DNA of 13,872 nucleotides from an uncultured Alphaproteobacteria bacterium (GCA_937901165.1 CALCGS010000030.1:1-13872); one strand, 5' to 3'. Positions 1-6,609 are shown, counted from the stretch's first letter. Made by a program: numbers and translations. Notes: generated from the letters alone by a model not told the origin.

Positions 1-7
1 CAAGAGA

Positions 8-256
8 TTATGAGTTTAAATATGTTAAATTAACTGATAATTTTAATATTTGGCAAAAAACTTTATTGAAACGATCAGCTTTTCCACCTTCTCTTACTCC
101 ATTAAAAATACATAATTCATTAATAATATCGTTTGATGTTTTAACAATAACTCTGTATTTATTGGCCGTTTTAATCAAAAGATTATCATCAGTAACTAAG
201 CTTTTTGATTTTAATTTACTAGAGGAATGGGTTATTGAAAGACTGAAATTGTCAAC
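8..256 (-). pseudogene. Coding-like open frame without a start codon, possible gene remnant
   Basis: On the - strand an 82-codon frame runs from just after a TAA (complement of 257-259) to a TAA at 8-10. Its conceptual product reads like real protein (for example NKYRVIVKTSNDIINEL and FNGVREGGKADRFNKVF) and has no low-complexity runs. It has no ATG or GTG; the only usable codon is an internal TTG without a Shine-Dalgarno sequence. It may be the decayed 3' end of a gene, or a chance open frame in AT-rich DNA. I do not recognise a family. The competing + frame at 66-260 starts with TTG, has no ribosome site, and looks like its shadow. Apart from the cysS promoter I see nothing else in the first 324 bases. 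Confidence 0.22.
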
Positions 257-269
257 TTAGAGCAAATTA

Positions 270-298
270 TTGAGAAGATGTGGAAAATTTGCTAAAAT
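270..298 (+). promoter_or_regulatory. Predicted sigma70-type promoter of cysS
   Basis: TTGAGA at 270-275 and TAAAAT at 293-298 are 17 bases apart. A TG at 290-291 makes it an extended -10. Transcription would start near 305, leaving about 20 nt of leader that carries GAGGTG (315-320) five bases... or fewer before the ATG at 325. Confidence 0.6.
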
Positions 299-324
299 TA
301 ATTAAATTATAACTGAGGTGAAAT

Positions 325-1764
325 ATGAGTTTAAGATTGTATAACACTATGGGTCGCAAGATGGAAGAGTTTAAACCTATTACTCCAGGTCATGTTGGTT
401 TTTATGGATGTGGTCCTACAGTTTATAATTATGCTCATATTGGTAATTTACGTGCTTACGTTTTTTTGGACATTCTTGATAAAACTTTGCAGCTTTTAGG
501 GTATGATATTAAGCATGTTATGAATATTACCGATGTTGGCCATTTAACTGGAGATGGTGACGACGGTGAAGATAAAATGAAAAAAACTGCAGAAGAACGT
601 CATCAGTCGGTTTTGGAAGTTGCTAAATTTTATACTGATGCTTTTATGGCAGATATTGATGCTCTTAATATTCGTCATCCTGATGTTATTTGTAAGGCTA
701 CAGAGCATATTCAAGAAATGATTGATTTGATTAAGCAAATTGAAGCTAATGGCCACACTTATATGGCAGGCGGCAACCTTTATTACGATATTTCTACTTA
801 TGATGATTACGGCAAATTGGCAAATTTGAATCTTGATGAACTTAAAGCTGGTGCTGGTAAACGTAAGGTTGTTGTTGTTGATGAAAATAAGCGAAATCCT
901 GGAGACTTTGTTCTTTGGTTTACAAAATCTAAATTTGAAGATCAGGCTATGACTTGGGATTCTCCTTGGGGACGTGGATATCCTGGATGGCATATTGAAT
1001 GTTCAACTATGGCGATGAAATATTTGGGCGAACATTTGGATATTCACTGTGGTGGAATTGACCATATTGCCGTACATCACGAAAATGAAATTGCACAGAG
1101 TGAGGCTTTCTTGGGACATCAATGGGTAAATTATTGGATGCATGCCGCATTTTTGCAATTAAAAGATGGAAAAATGTCAAAATCCAAAGGTGATTTTTTA
1201 ACATTGGATACATTGGTTGATAAAGGTTATAAACCAGAATATTATAAGTATTTTTGTTTGACTTCTCATTATAGAACATCTGCAAATTTCAGTTTTGATG
1301 CGTTGGATGCTGCAAAAAATTCTTACGAATCTTTGATAAATAAAATTATCGAACAGAAGAATTTAGCACGCGAAAATGATTCTGTTGATACAGAACAAGA
1401 AAAACAATTTATAGATTCTTTTAATTCGTTTATGTTTAACGATTTGAAAACACCACAAGCGTTGGCGGTAATGTGGGATGCGTTAAAAAGCAATACGTTG
1501 CCTGCAAAATCTAAATTAAATTTCTTGGAACATGTTGATAAAATATTTGGATTGTCTTTGACCGACGTAATAAATAAATCAGAATCCGGGTTCGTTGTTT
1601 CGCCAGAAGATGAAAAAATCATAGAACAAAGACAACAAGCACGCATCAATAAAGATTGGAAAACATCTGATGAATTAAGAAATTTATTGGCATCGCATGG
1701 TGTTGGTATTAAAGATTTACCTGATAATAAATATCAATTATTTGATATAACAAAGGCTATATAA
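325..1764 (+). CDS. cysS: Cysteine--tRNA ligase (CysRS)
   Basis: Class I aminoacyl-tRNA synthetase that charges tRNA-Cys with cysteine in the cytoplasm, using ATP. The 479 residues are close to the usual family length. The class I signatures are present: HIGN at 38-41 (HIGH motif) and KMSKS at 283-287. The catalytic zinc ligands are recognisable as C29 (FYGCGPTVY), C226 (HIECS), H251 and E255 (HHENE), matching the E. coli arrangement. The C-terminal part (from about 310) is the helical anticodon-binding region, ending in a KDWKTSDELRNLLASHG-type segment. The start at 325 follows GAGGTG and a good promoter. The gene looks complete and single, ends in a strong terminator, and is very probably a core housekeeping gene. 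Confidence 0.97.
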   Translation: MSLRLYNTMGRKMEEFKPITPGHVGFYGCGPTVYNYAHIGNLRAYVFLDILDKTLQLLGYDIKHVMNITDVGHLTGDGDDGEDKMKKTAEERHQSVLEVAKFYTDAFMADIDALNIRHPDVICKATEHIQEMIDLIKQIEANGHTYMAGGNLYYDISTYDDYGKLANLNLDELKAGAGKRKVVVVDENKRNPGDFVLWFTKSKFEDQAMTWDSPWGRGYPGWHIECSTMAMKYLGEHLDIHCGGIDHIAVHHENEIAQSEAFLGHQWVNYWMHAAFLQLKDGKMSKSKGDFLTLDTLVDKGYKPEYYKYFCLTSHYRTSANFSFDALDAAKNSYESLINKIIEQKNLARENDSVDTEQEKQFIDSFNSFMFNDLKTPQALAVMWDALKSNTLPAKSKLNFLEHVDKIFGLSLTDVINKSESGFVVSPEDEKIIEQRQQARINKDWKTSDELRNLLASHGVGIKDLPDNKYQLFDITKAI

Positions 1765-1765
1765 A

Positions 1766-1796
1766 AAAAATCCCCAAATTTGGGGATTTTTTATTT
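1766..1796. terminator. Rho-independent terminator, probably bidirectional, after cysS
   Basis: A perfect palindrome is built of AAAAATCCCC and its complement GGGGATTTTT around a central AAATTT, giving A/T runs on both sides. It begins two bases after the cysS stop. Because the T-run exists on both strands it can also end the - strand transcript of the 58-residue gene, whose stop codon (1791-1793) lies inside the T-run. Confidence 0.85.
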
Positions 1797-1967
1797 ATGT
1801 TTTGTACGAAGTTGTTGCTTGGTCATAATTTGTTCGCGCGCTTTATAAAATTCACACGATGAATTGTTTATTTGATAATTTTTATTTATTTCAAGAATCG
1901 CAGGTTCTGGCAATAATTTTGGAAAACCTAGTAAAAAAGAAATATATTCTTGTGATTTTTTTATCAT
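1791..1967 (-). CDS. Small hypothetical protein, 58 residues
   Basis: I do not recognise this protein. It starts MIKKSQEYISFLLG, is rich in Lys, Gln and Asn, and has a short hydrophobic, proline-containing stretch (FLLGFPKLLPEP, about 10-21) and a basic tail ending KHK. No signal peptide or clear membrane span is visible. The frame is open upstream to 2057, but the internal ATG at 1967 is preceded by AAAAGGAG (1973-1980) with good spacing and no upstream start has one, so 58 residues is the better model. It lies 68 bases downstream of the secreted repeat protein on the same strand and may share its transcript. A weak hairpin (ACCT/AGGT arms, about 1981-1999) sits just before its ribosome site. 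It ends in the shared bidirectional terminator. Confidence 0.6.
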   Translation of the reverse strand: MIKKSQEYISFLLGFPKLLPEPAILEINKNYQINNSSCEFYKAREQIMTKQQLRTKHK

Positions 1968-1972
1968 TTTAA

Positions 1973-1980
1973 CTCCTTTT
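1973..1980 (-). promoter_or_regulatory. Shine-Dalgarno site that fixes the start of the 58-residue gene
   Basis: AAAAGGAG on the - strand lies five bases before the ATG at 1967. No other in-frame start of this gene has such a site. Confidence 0.6.
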
Positions 1981-2035
1981 AATAACCTGATAGGTATTTT
2001 GACATATATTTTATTTTTTACAAGGTAAATTATCT

Positions 2036-3955
2036 TTATCCCGTAATCAATTTCCAACCAGTAAATGTATAACCACGTTTTTCTGGTGGTGTTGGTAATA
2101 CAATATCGCCCCCATCAACGCATTGACTTGTAAAAGATTCCGAACCATTTGCAGAATCCCATACGATTATTATTTTTGAATCTATTTTTTTACAAGACAC
2201 CTTACTATTAAAATCTGATTCAAATCCAGTTATGTATTGTGTATACCCGGTTGGACATGATGTGGCAAGCCCAGAACTACCAAAAACACCTGTCATTGCT
2301 CCACTGGAATAATTAGTATTTGTAATCCCTGCAAATAAATTTGGTGGCACAAAACCGGATAATCCAGAACAATTATTAAATGTGTTGTAAAACATATTTG
2401 ATACAGGGGCGCCCGATATACCCGCAAATAAATTTTCTGGAATTGAACCGGTTAGGCCTGTACATCCACTGAATGTATATCCAAACATATATGATGCACC
2501 CCCACCGACAATACCACTGAATAAATTTTCAGGAATAGAACCAGTTAGTCCAGTACATCCATTAAACACACTTCTGAATGTATATTCTTTTGCTGCCCCA
2601 GATAAACCAGAAAATAAATTTTCAGGAATTGAACCAGATAATTTCGTACAACTACGAAATGCCCTATAAAACATATAAGATACAGGTTCGCCATATACAC
2701 CATCAAACAAGTTTCCTGGGATTGGTCCAACCAAATTACTGCAATTATAAAACAATTGATAAAAACGCGGTTGTGAACCATTGGATAACGTTCCAAATAT
2801 CGCCCCAAGCGACCCCGATATTCCGGCAATATTTGTATTGCCATTAAAACTGATTGCGGAACCTGTATTACTGGTGGAATATCCAGTTGCCTGACCAGAT
2901 ATACCAATTGTATAGGTGCCGGCAGTTGAATAAGTATGCGAATATGATGTACTGGTTGTATTTGTACGCGTTATCGTTTGAAGTGCACTGCCATCACCCC
3001 AATCAATTACAAAAGTACCCTGGGCAGTCATAGAAAATGAAAATGTTGTACTTCTGGAAAATCTGGTTGTTGTTATGCTGAATTCCGGGTCAGAACATTG
3101 CGTTTCATCTGACGCACCAGCAATTGTTGTCATTTTTCCATTTGGGCATTGTTTTCTGATTCCACCAGGACAATAATATCCCACATCACAATTTACGCAT
3201 TGTGAATTGCTATAATATTTACCATCTGTACAAGTTGATTTACACGATACCTTACTGTTAAAATCAGTTTCAAATCCGGTGGTATATTTTGTATATCCTG
3301 ATGGACACGATGTGACAAGTCCGCTGTTATAAAATATGTTTTTCATTGGACCAGAAGAATAATTAGTATTGTCTAATTCTGCAAACAAAGTTGATGGCAC
3401 AAATCCAGTAAGTTTACTGCACCCATAAAATGTGTTATAAAACATATTTGTTATGATGGTCCCCGATATACCACTAAACAAAGTGTCAGGAATTGAACTG
3501 GCTAAGTTTGTACAATTACGAAATGTTTGATAAAATCTTGGTTGGGAACCATCAGAAAGTGTTCCAAATATCGCCCCAAGCGACCCCGATATTCCGGCAA
3601 TATTTGTATTACCATTAAAGCTGATTGCGGCAGTCGTCGTACCAGTAGAATATCCAGTTGCCTGACCAGATATACCAATGGTATATGTTCCGGCAGAATA
3701 TGTATGCGAATATGATGTACTGGTTGTATTTGTACGCGTTATTGTTTGAACAGCACTGCCATCACCCCAATCAATTTCAAAACTGCCCCTGGCAGATATT
3801 GAAAATGAAAATGATGTACTTCTATAAAATCGTGTTGTTGTTATAGTGAATTCCGGTTCTGCACACCAGGCGGTGCCAATTGATATAAAAAATAACGCAA
3901 TCAAACAGAATACGTATCTTTTTAGATTGTATAATTTCAGTATTATGCCCTTCAT
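2036..3955 (-). CDS. Secreted repeat protein: two PKD-like/LRR-like modules, Cys-rich domain, InlB-type C-terminal repeat
   Basis: Predicted exported protein of 639 residues, probably cell-surface or extracellular. Order: signal peptide 1 to about 32 (basic KLYNLKR, hydrophobic VFCLIALFFISIG); PKD-like module (IDWGDGS near 61-67, then SHTYS..GTYTIGISG); about two 31-residue LRR-like units; a cysteine-rich segment with YYCPGG (about 237-287) resembling ephrin-receptor/GCC2-GCC3 repeats; a second PKD-like module from about 291 with five 31-residue units of the type CTGLTGSIPENLFSGI; and a final segment with WDSANG and GYTFTGW like a Listeria-Bacteroides (InlB B) repeat. The frame is open to an ATG at 3997, but that ATG lies in the spacer of a good promoter, so I start at 3955, although its ribosome site is poor. 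Binding partner and role are unknown; adhesion is a guess from family style. Confidence 0.8.
   Translation of the reverse strand: MKGIILKLYNLKRYVFCLIALFFISIGTAWCAEPEFTITTTRFYRSTSFSFSISARGSFEIDWGDGSAVQTITRTNTTSTSYSHTYSAGTYTIGISGQATGYSTGTTTAAISFNGNTNIAGISGSLGAIFGTLSDGSQPRFYQTFRNCTNLASSIPDTLFSGISGTIITNMFYNTFYGCSKLTGFVPSTLFAELDNTNYSSGPMKNIFYNSGLVTSCPSGYTKYTTGFETDFNSKVSCKSTCTDGKYYSNSQCVNCDVGYYCPGGIRKQCPNGKMTTIAGASDETQCSDPEFSITTTRFSRSTTFSFSMTAQGTFVIDWGDGSALQTITRTNTTSTSYSHTYSTAGTYTIGISGQATGYSTSNTGSAISFNGNTNIAGISGSLGAIFGTLSNGSQPRFYQLFYNCSNLVGPIPGNLFDGVYGEPVSYMFYRAFRSCTKLSGSIPENLFSGLSGAAKEYTFRSVFNGCTGLTGSIPENLFSGIVGGGASYMFGYTFSGCTGLTGSIPENLFAGISGAPVSNMFYNTFNNCSGLSGFVPPNLFAGITNTNYSSGAMTGVFGSSGLATSCPTGYTQYITGFESDFNSKVSCKKIDSKIIIVWDSANGSESFTSQCVDGGDIVLPTPPEKRGYTFTGWKLITG
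2334..2798 (-). repeat. Five tandem 93-bp units encoding 31-residue LRR-like repeats
   Basis: An AATAAATTT/AACAAGTTT-like landmark (complement of the NLF codons) recurs at 2334, 2427, 2520, 2613 and 2706, exactly 93 bases apart. Units at 2427, 2520 and 2613 are the most alike (AATTTTCWGGAATWGAACC). Each codes for C-x-x-L-x-G-x-[IV]-P-x-x-L-F-x-G-[IVL]. Confidence 0.8.
2734..3085 (-). repeat. PKD-like module, second copy (duplicate of 3505-3853)
   Basis: This copy encodes EFSITTTRF through the FYQ..NC segment. It shares a 50-base identical block (2790-2839) with 3561-3610, 771 bases (257 codons) away. The copies differ by one inserted codon (SHTYSTAG against SHTYSAG). Confidence 0.85.
3384..3569 (-). 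repeat. Two 93-bp LRR-like units in the first module
   Basis: The same landmark (AACAAAG) occurs at 3384 and 3477, again 93 bases apart. The first module therefore carries two units where the second carries five. Confidence 0.7.
3505..3853 (-). repeat. PKD-like module, first copy (duplicate of 2734-3085)
   Basis: This copy encodes EFTITTTRF through FYQTFRNC and contains the identical 50-base block at 3561-3610. It is an in-frame intragenic duplication together with the second copy. Confidence 0.85.
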
Positions 3956-3980
3956 TCCTACATTTTTCTTATCGAAAATA

Positions 3981-4009
3981 AGTATAACAAAAAACATGGT
4001 TTAAATCAA
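3981..4009 (-). promoter_or_regulatory. Predicted sigma70-type promoter of the secreted repeat protein
   Basis: On the - strand TTGATT (4004-4009) and TATACT (3981-3986) are separated by 17 bases, with a TG before the -10. The predicted transcript starts near 3974, which excludes the upstream ATG at 3997 and supports translation from 3955. Confidence 0.55.
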
Positions 4010-4087
4010 ACTATTTTTGTTAAAAATTTAGCCAATTTTCTCAAATATAACCATAACATAGAATTTTTATTTTAATCTCTATTTATA

Positions 4088-4115
4088 TTGCAAAAAACAA
4101 GAAACGCAGTATAAT
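4088..4115 (+). promoter_or_regulatory. Promoter with perfect -10, predicting a leaderless mRNA
   Basis: TTGCAA at 4088-4093 and a consensus TATAAT at 4110-4115 are 16 bases apart. The ATG of the next gene is at 4122, six bases after the -10, so the transcript should begin at or next to the start codon. There is no Shine-Dalgarno sequence before it. Confidence 0.55.
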
Positions 4116-4121
4116 CCATTT

Positions 4122-5495
4122 ATGTCATTTCGAATAATAAAATATGATGAAACAACCAACACAAGGAATAATGGACAAAATGTTATGTCTATTCCTGGTG
4201 ATGAAGTATGCACTGTGTTCTTGCCTGGTATTGGGGTGGCCCCAGGCGAAAACATGCAAAAAATCGGACATATTGTTGCCCACGAATATTTGGATGGATT
4301 ACCCATTGTTGGCAATTATATTGTTGGTTATATTTTTAATGATTCCAAGACAATTCAACCATCACGCGAAATTCAATATGACAGATATAACCAAAATTTA
4401 TTGGGTATAAAAAAAGCAACGTCAGAAGAAATACAAAATAATTCTTTTAATTTATATATAACAAAAACAAACATAAACAGAATTTTTAATCGTGTGGTCT
4501 TGCCCGCATTACAAGAAAAAAATGATATAAATTTTACATATATTGTGGATGGCGACATTGAAAAAATAAGACCTTTAATTAAACAAAAATTAAAATCAAT
4601 CGCAGAACAATTACAATACACACCTGGCGAAATTGCCAAACTGAGTAAACACATCTATTCATACAAAAAGTATTTTCAACCTGCATATTTGGACGAATTA
4701 TTTAATGCTATTTTACTACCACGTATTACAGATAATAATGGCAAACGTTTACCTTTGGAATTGGCACAACGTCAAATTCGCAAAATAAATATTATCGCCC
4801 ATTGTCATGGTGCCTATGTATCACTGATGATGCACGAACGCTTGAAAACAAAAATGCAAGAATTAGGTTATTCTGGTTTAGAAATCAATAAAATATTTTC
4901 ACAATTATTGGTTGTTGCTTTGAATCCAGACTGTCCATTGGCTATGACACATAGCCCGTTCATCAGTTTTGAATCTGGGTATAATATTCATTCAATGTTC
5001 ACATATACAAAACATGCAGGAAATTACATAACTGATTTTGTTATAAAAAATCCAAAAAAAATAAAAAACGGTTTCTTGGAAAATACATCTGGCAATGTGT
5101 TTTTCGTAAAAAATCGTTTCAAGCTGCTTGATTATTTTGGTAAGATTCCATCAACCAACGAACATAACAACATACATGTAAATCATCTGGAACTTACAGA
5201 TGATGGAAAATTATTGATGAGTTTTATGCATAATGTTATTCAATCTGGGGTTCGTAATTCTATGCTTCAAAATTCTGGTTTTATTCCATTACCAAAAATC
5301 AATGAATTGATATTGGACGGAAAAAACGATGCACAAATTACAAAAATATTTAATACAATGAAAAGTAATGGAAATGATTTTTTACAAAGTGTGTATAAAC
5401 ACGCAAAAAAATTAGTATCCGCAAAAACATCAAAAACAACACAACAACAAAATACAAAAATAAATTTGTTTTTAACAGGACAAATACACAAATGA
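4122..5495 (+). CDS. Alpha/beta-hydrolase-like protein with a Cys nucleophile elbow
   Basis: Hypothetical cytoplasmic protein of 457 residues with no signal peptide or membrane span. Two parts suggest an alpha/beta-hydrolase core: VCTVFLPGIGVAPG (about 29-42), like a first strand followed by an oxyanion loop, and INIIAHCHGAYVSLM (about 223-236), a strand-elbow-helix where the usual GxSxG reads A-H-C228-H-G. A strand (SQLLVVALNP, about 260-269) and a His-rich stretch (HNNIHVNH, 348-355) follow in places where the acid and histidine could lie. A long insert (about 75-210) separates the halves. The tail (about 430-457) is polar and lysine/threonine-rich. The start at 4122 fits a leaderless mRNA; an alternative is ATG 4185 (residue 22). 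Substrate unknown; a lipase- or thioesterase-like activity is only inferred. Confidence 0.7.
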   Translation: MSFRIIKYDETTNTRNNGQNVMSIPGDEVCTVFLPGIGVAPGENMQKIGHIVAHEYLDGLPIVGNYIVGYIFNDSKTIQPSREIQYDRYNQNLLGIKKATSEEIQNNSFNLYITKTNINRIFNRVVLPALQEKNDINFTYIVDGDIEKIRPLIKQKLKSIAEQLQYTPGEIAKLSKHIYSYKKYFQPAYLDELFNAILLPRITDNNGKRLPLELAQRQIRKINIIAHCHGAYVSLMMHERLKTKMQELGYSGLEINKIFSQLLVVALNPDCPLAMTHSPFISFESGYNIHSMFTYTKHAGNYITDFVIKNPKKIKNGFLENTSGNVFFVKNRFKLLDYFGKIPSTNEHNNIHVNHLELTDDGKLLMSFMHNVIQSGVRNSMLQNSGFIPLPKINELILDGKNDAQITKIFNTMKSNGNDFLQSVYKHAKKLVSAKTSKTTQQQNTKINLFLTGQIHK

Positions 5496-5509
5496 TTGTG
5501 GTGCGTTCG

Positions 5510-5550
5510 AAACACCAAATGATTTTAGTGTTTTAGGATTTTTATATTTT
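5510..5550 (+). terminator. Probable terminator of the alpha/beta-hydrolase-like gene
   Basis: Arms AAACAC (5510-5515) and GTGTTT (5528-5533) with a 12-nt loop are followed by a T-rich tract. The stem is weak, so the call is moderate. Confidence 0.45.
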
Positions 5551-5572
5551 TTTAATAATGTATTTTATATAA

Positions 5573-5623
5573 AAAAGTGGTTGCATTTAAACCTTAATTT
5601 TTGCACCACTTTTGACGTATAAT
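5573..5623. repeat. Imperfect inverted repeat next to a TATAAT hexamer
   Basis: The left arm AAAAGTGGTTGCA (5573-5585) and right arm TGCACCACTTTT (5602-5613) pair over 12 bases with one bulged T and a 16-base loop. A consensus TATAAT follows at 5618-5623, without a good -35. It could be an operator or hairpin preceding a short transcript that would end at the hairpin at 5665-5692. Confidence 0.4.
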
Positions 5624-5664
5624 ATCTTTGATTTACGTTATCATTTATTTCTCATCACAAAAAT

Positions 5665-5692
5665 AAAACGCCACAATGGGCGTTTGATTTTT
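5665..5692. terminator. Hairpin terminator downstream of the Nudix gene, element copy 1
   Basis: AAAACGCC (5665-5672), loop ACAATG, GGCGTTT (5679-5685). A T-run follows on + (GATTTTTA) and on - (TTTTATTTTTG). It lies 38 bases past the Nudix stop on that gene's strand and probably ends its mRNA. TGGCGG follows at 5694-5699. Confidence 0.65.
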
Positions 5693-5729
5693 ATGGCGGG
5701 CTAGAATTCTGTTGCAAAATTTTACATAC

Positions 5730-6332
5730 TTAAATATGTAAGTGTTGAATAATACTCTGCAATACAAAACCGTATTTAACGATAGGTATTTCGTCAGACG
5801 CAACAAGAAAATCGTTTTTTGTAATATCTATATCCATTGATGTATTGGCTGTAATTTTTGTTGCACGAACAGAAGCCCTTTTATCCATCAACAAATCTAA
5901 GCATTCTTGCGCATTGATACGAACTAATCCAGTAACTTCATCTGGTTGAAAATGAAAATTTGTGAATCCAGTCGGTAATTTATTTGCATAAACATGTGCA
6001 AATGCACGATCGTGCCAATTTTTCTGTGGTTTATCTTGCCGCCAGAATACAACTTCCAAAGCGACAGCGTTCGATACATCTGTATCTATTCCAATTTCTT
6101 CACGAATTTCACGCTGAAACGCATCGCGCACAGTTTCACCCGACAAAACATGTCCAGATGCAGTCGTATAAAGTTTCCCAGAATCCGCACGAATTTGGAA
6201 ATAAACATTGCCCGCATTATCATACATCCAACAATGTACGGTCTTATGCCATAATCCGTTGCAATGAACAGTATCACGAGATTCTGTTCCGATTTTATTC
6301 ATGTATTCATCATAAATATCCAGATATTCCAT
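5730..6332 (-). CDS. Nudix hydrolase (IPP-isomerase-like subgroup)
   Basis: Member of the Nudix family, which cleaves nucleoside diphosphates linked to other groups or, in the IDI branch, isomerises isopentenyl diphosphate. The 200-residue protein opens with DIYDEYMNKIG and a GLWHKTVHCW motif typical of the YfcD/IDI-like subgroup. It then has a perfect Nudix box from G60 to I82 (G-x5-E67-x7-REIREEIGI) with the metal-binding glutamates intact. The frame continues up to 6392, but ATG 6332 has AAAGGAG (6338-6344) five bases before it and the upstream extension (MFFCFIFLFFYY) is translated poly-A/T, so the shorter start is right. The gene stands alone between two hairpin/TGGCGG elements; I see no convincing promoter in the 6333-6386 stretch. 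The exact substrate cannot be read from the sequence. Confidence 0.9.
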   Translation of the reverse strand: MEYLDIYDEYMNKIGTESRDTVHCNGLWHKTVHCWMYDNAGNVYFQIRADSGKLYTTASGHVLSGETVRDAFQREIREEIGIDTDVSNAVALEVVFWRQDKPQKNWHDRAFAHVYANKLPTGFTNFHFQPDEVTGLVRINAQECLDLLMDKRASVRATKITANTSMDIDITKNDFLVASDEIPIVKYGFVLQSIIQHLHI

Positions 6333-6337
6333 AAATT

Positions 6338-6344
6338 CTCCTTT
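6338..6344 (-). promoter_or_regulatory. Shine-Dalgarno site that fixes the Nudix start
   Basis: AAAGGAG on the - strand lies five bases before ATG 6332. The upstream ATG at 6392 has no such site. Confidence 0.75.
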
Positions 6345-6386
6345 GCCAAATGTATGATAGTAAAAAAAAAGAAAAATAAAACAAAA

Positions 6387-6414
6387 AAACACCTATTTGG
6401 GTGTTTAGTTTTTT
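6387..6414. terminator. Hairpin terminator upstream of the Nudix gene, element copy 2
   Basis: AAACACC (6387-6393), loop TATTTG, GGTGTTT (6400-6406), followed on + by AGTTTTTT and on - by a long T-rich tract. TGGCGGAG follows at 6416-6423. It sits between divergently transcribed genes, where no terminator is expected, so it probably belongs to a lost or unannotated transcript. Confidence 0.6.
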
Positions 6415-6455
6415 GTGGCGGAGTTCTAATAAATGACGGTATTAGATATCCAATT

Positions 6456-6573
6456 TACAGGGATTTGCAGGGAATTTTTAATATATTTTTCTGCGATTTT
6501 GTGAAATTTTCGGGAATACATTAAAACATCACGTAAAAAAACAGGGATTTTATCATTGAGTTTTTCCCTAATT
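6456..6573. repeat. Cluster of CAGGGA-type motifs, possible recombinase arm sites
   Basis: ACAGGGATTT occurs at 6457-6466 and again at 6541-6550; GCAGGGAATTT at 6467-6477; a weaker TTTTCGGGAAT near 6508-6518; and the opposite-strand form TTTTTCCCTAATTT near 6561-6574. The stretch is non-coding and lies where ordinary genes give way to accessory genes. Confidence 0.4.
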
Positions 6574-6584
6574 TATGTTATAAT
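6556..6584 (+). promoter_or_regulatory. Predicted sigma70-type promoter of the sce7726-type gene
   Basis: TTGAGT at 6556-6561, 17-base spacer, consensus TATAAT at 6579-6584 with an extended-10 TG at 6576-6577. The expected start is near 6591, giving a leader of about 19 nt with GAGAG before ATG 6610. Confidence 0.7.
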
Positions 6585-6609
6585 AACTAGCTGAATTAGA
6601 GAGAGTTTT

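Noticed and set aside
544..1649. Three - strand open frames antisense to cysS
   Set aside because: They lie wholly inside a confidently identified gene, have low-complexity Ile/Asn/Ser composition and no ribosome sites.
1999..2027. Perfect TTGACA on + at 1999-2004 as a promoter
   Set aside because: No -10-like hexamer lies 16-18 bases downstream, and the sequence ahead is the 3' part of a - strand gene.
1968..2057. 30-residue N-terminal extension of the 58-residue gene
   Set aside because: The extension overlaps the end of the repeat-protein gene and has no ribosome site, while ATG 1967 has AAAAGGAG.
2334..2798. CRISPR-like regular repeats
   Set aside because: The 93-bp period is in frame, units are diverged and fully coding, and there are no spacers; it is a protein repeat.
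3955..3997. Upstream ATG at 3997 as start of the secreted repeat protein
   Set aside because: It falls in the -35/-10 spacer of a good promoter and has no Shine-Dalgarno; the signal peptide works from 3955.
5495..5520. tRNA T-arm-like GTTCGAA at 5505-5511
   Set aside because: The flanking bases do not form a 5-bp T-stem and no acceptor, D or anticodon arm can be found around it.
6333..6392. 20-residue hydrophobic N-terminal extension of the Nudix protein as a signal or membrane anchor
   Set aside because: It is translated T-rich sequence; the strong ribosome site before ATG 6332 and the family's usual N-terminus argue against it.
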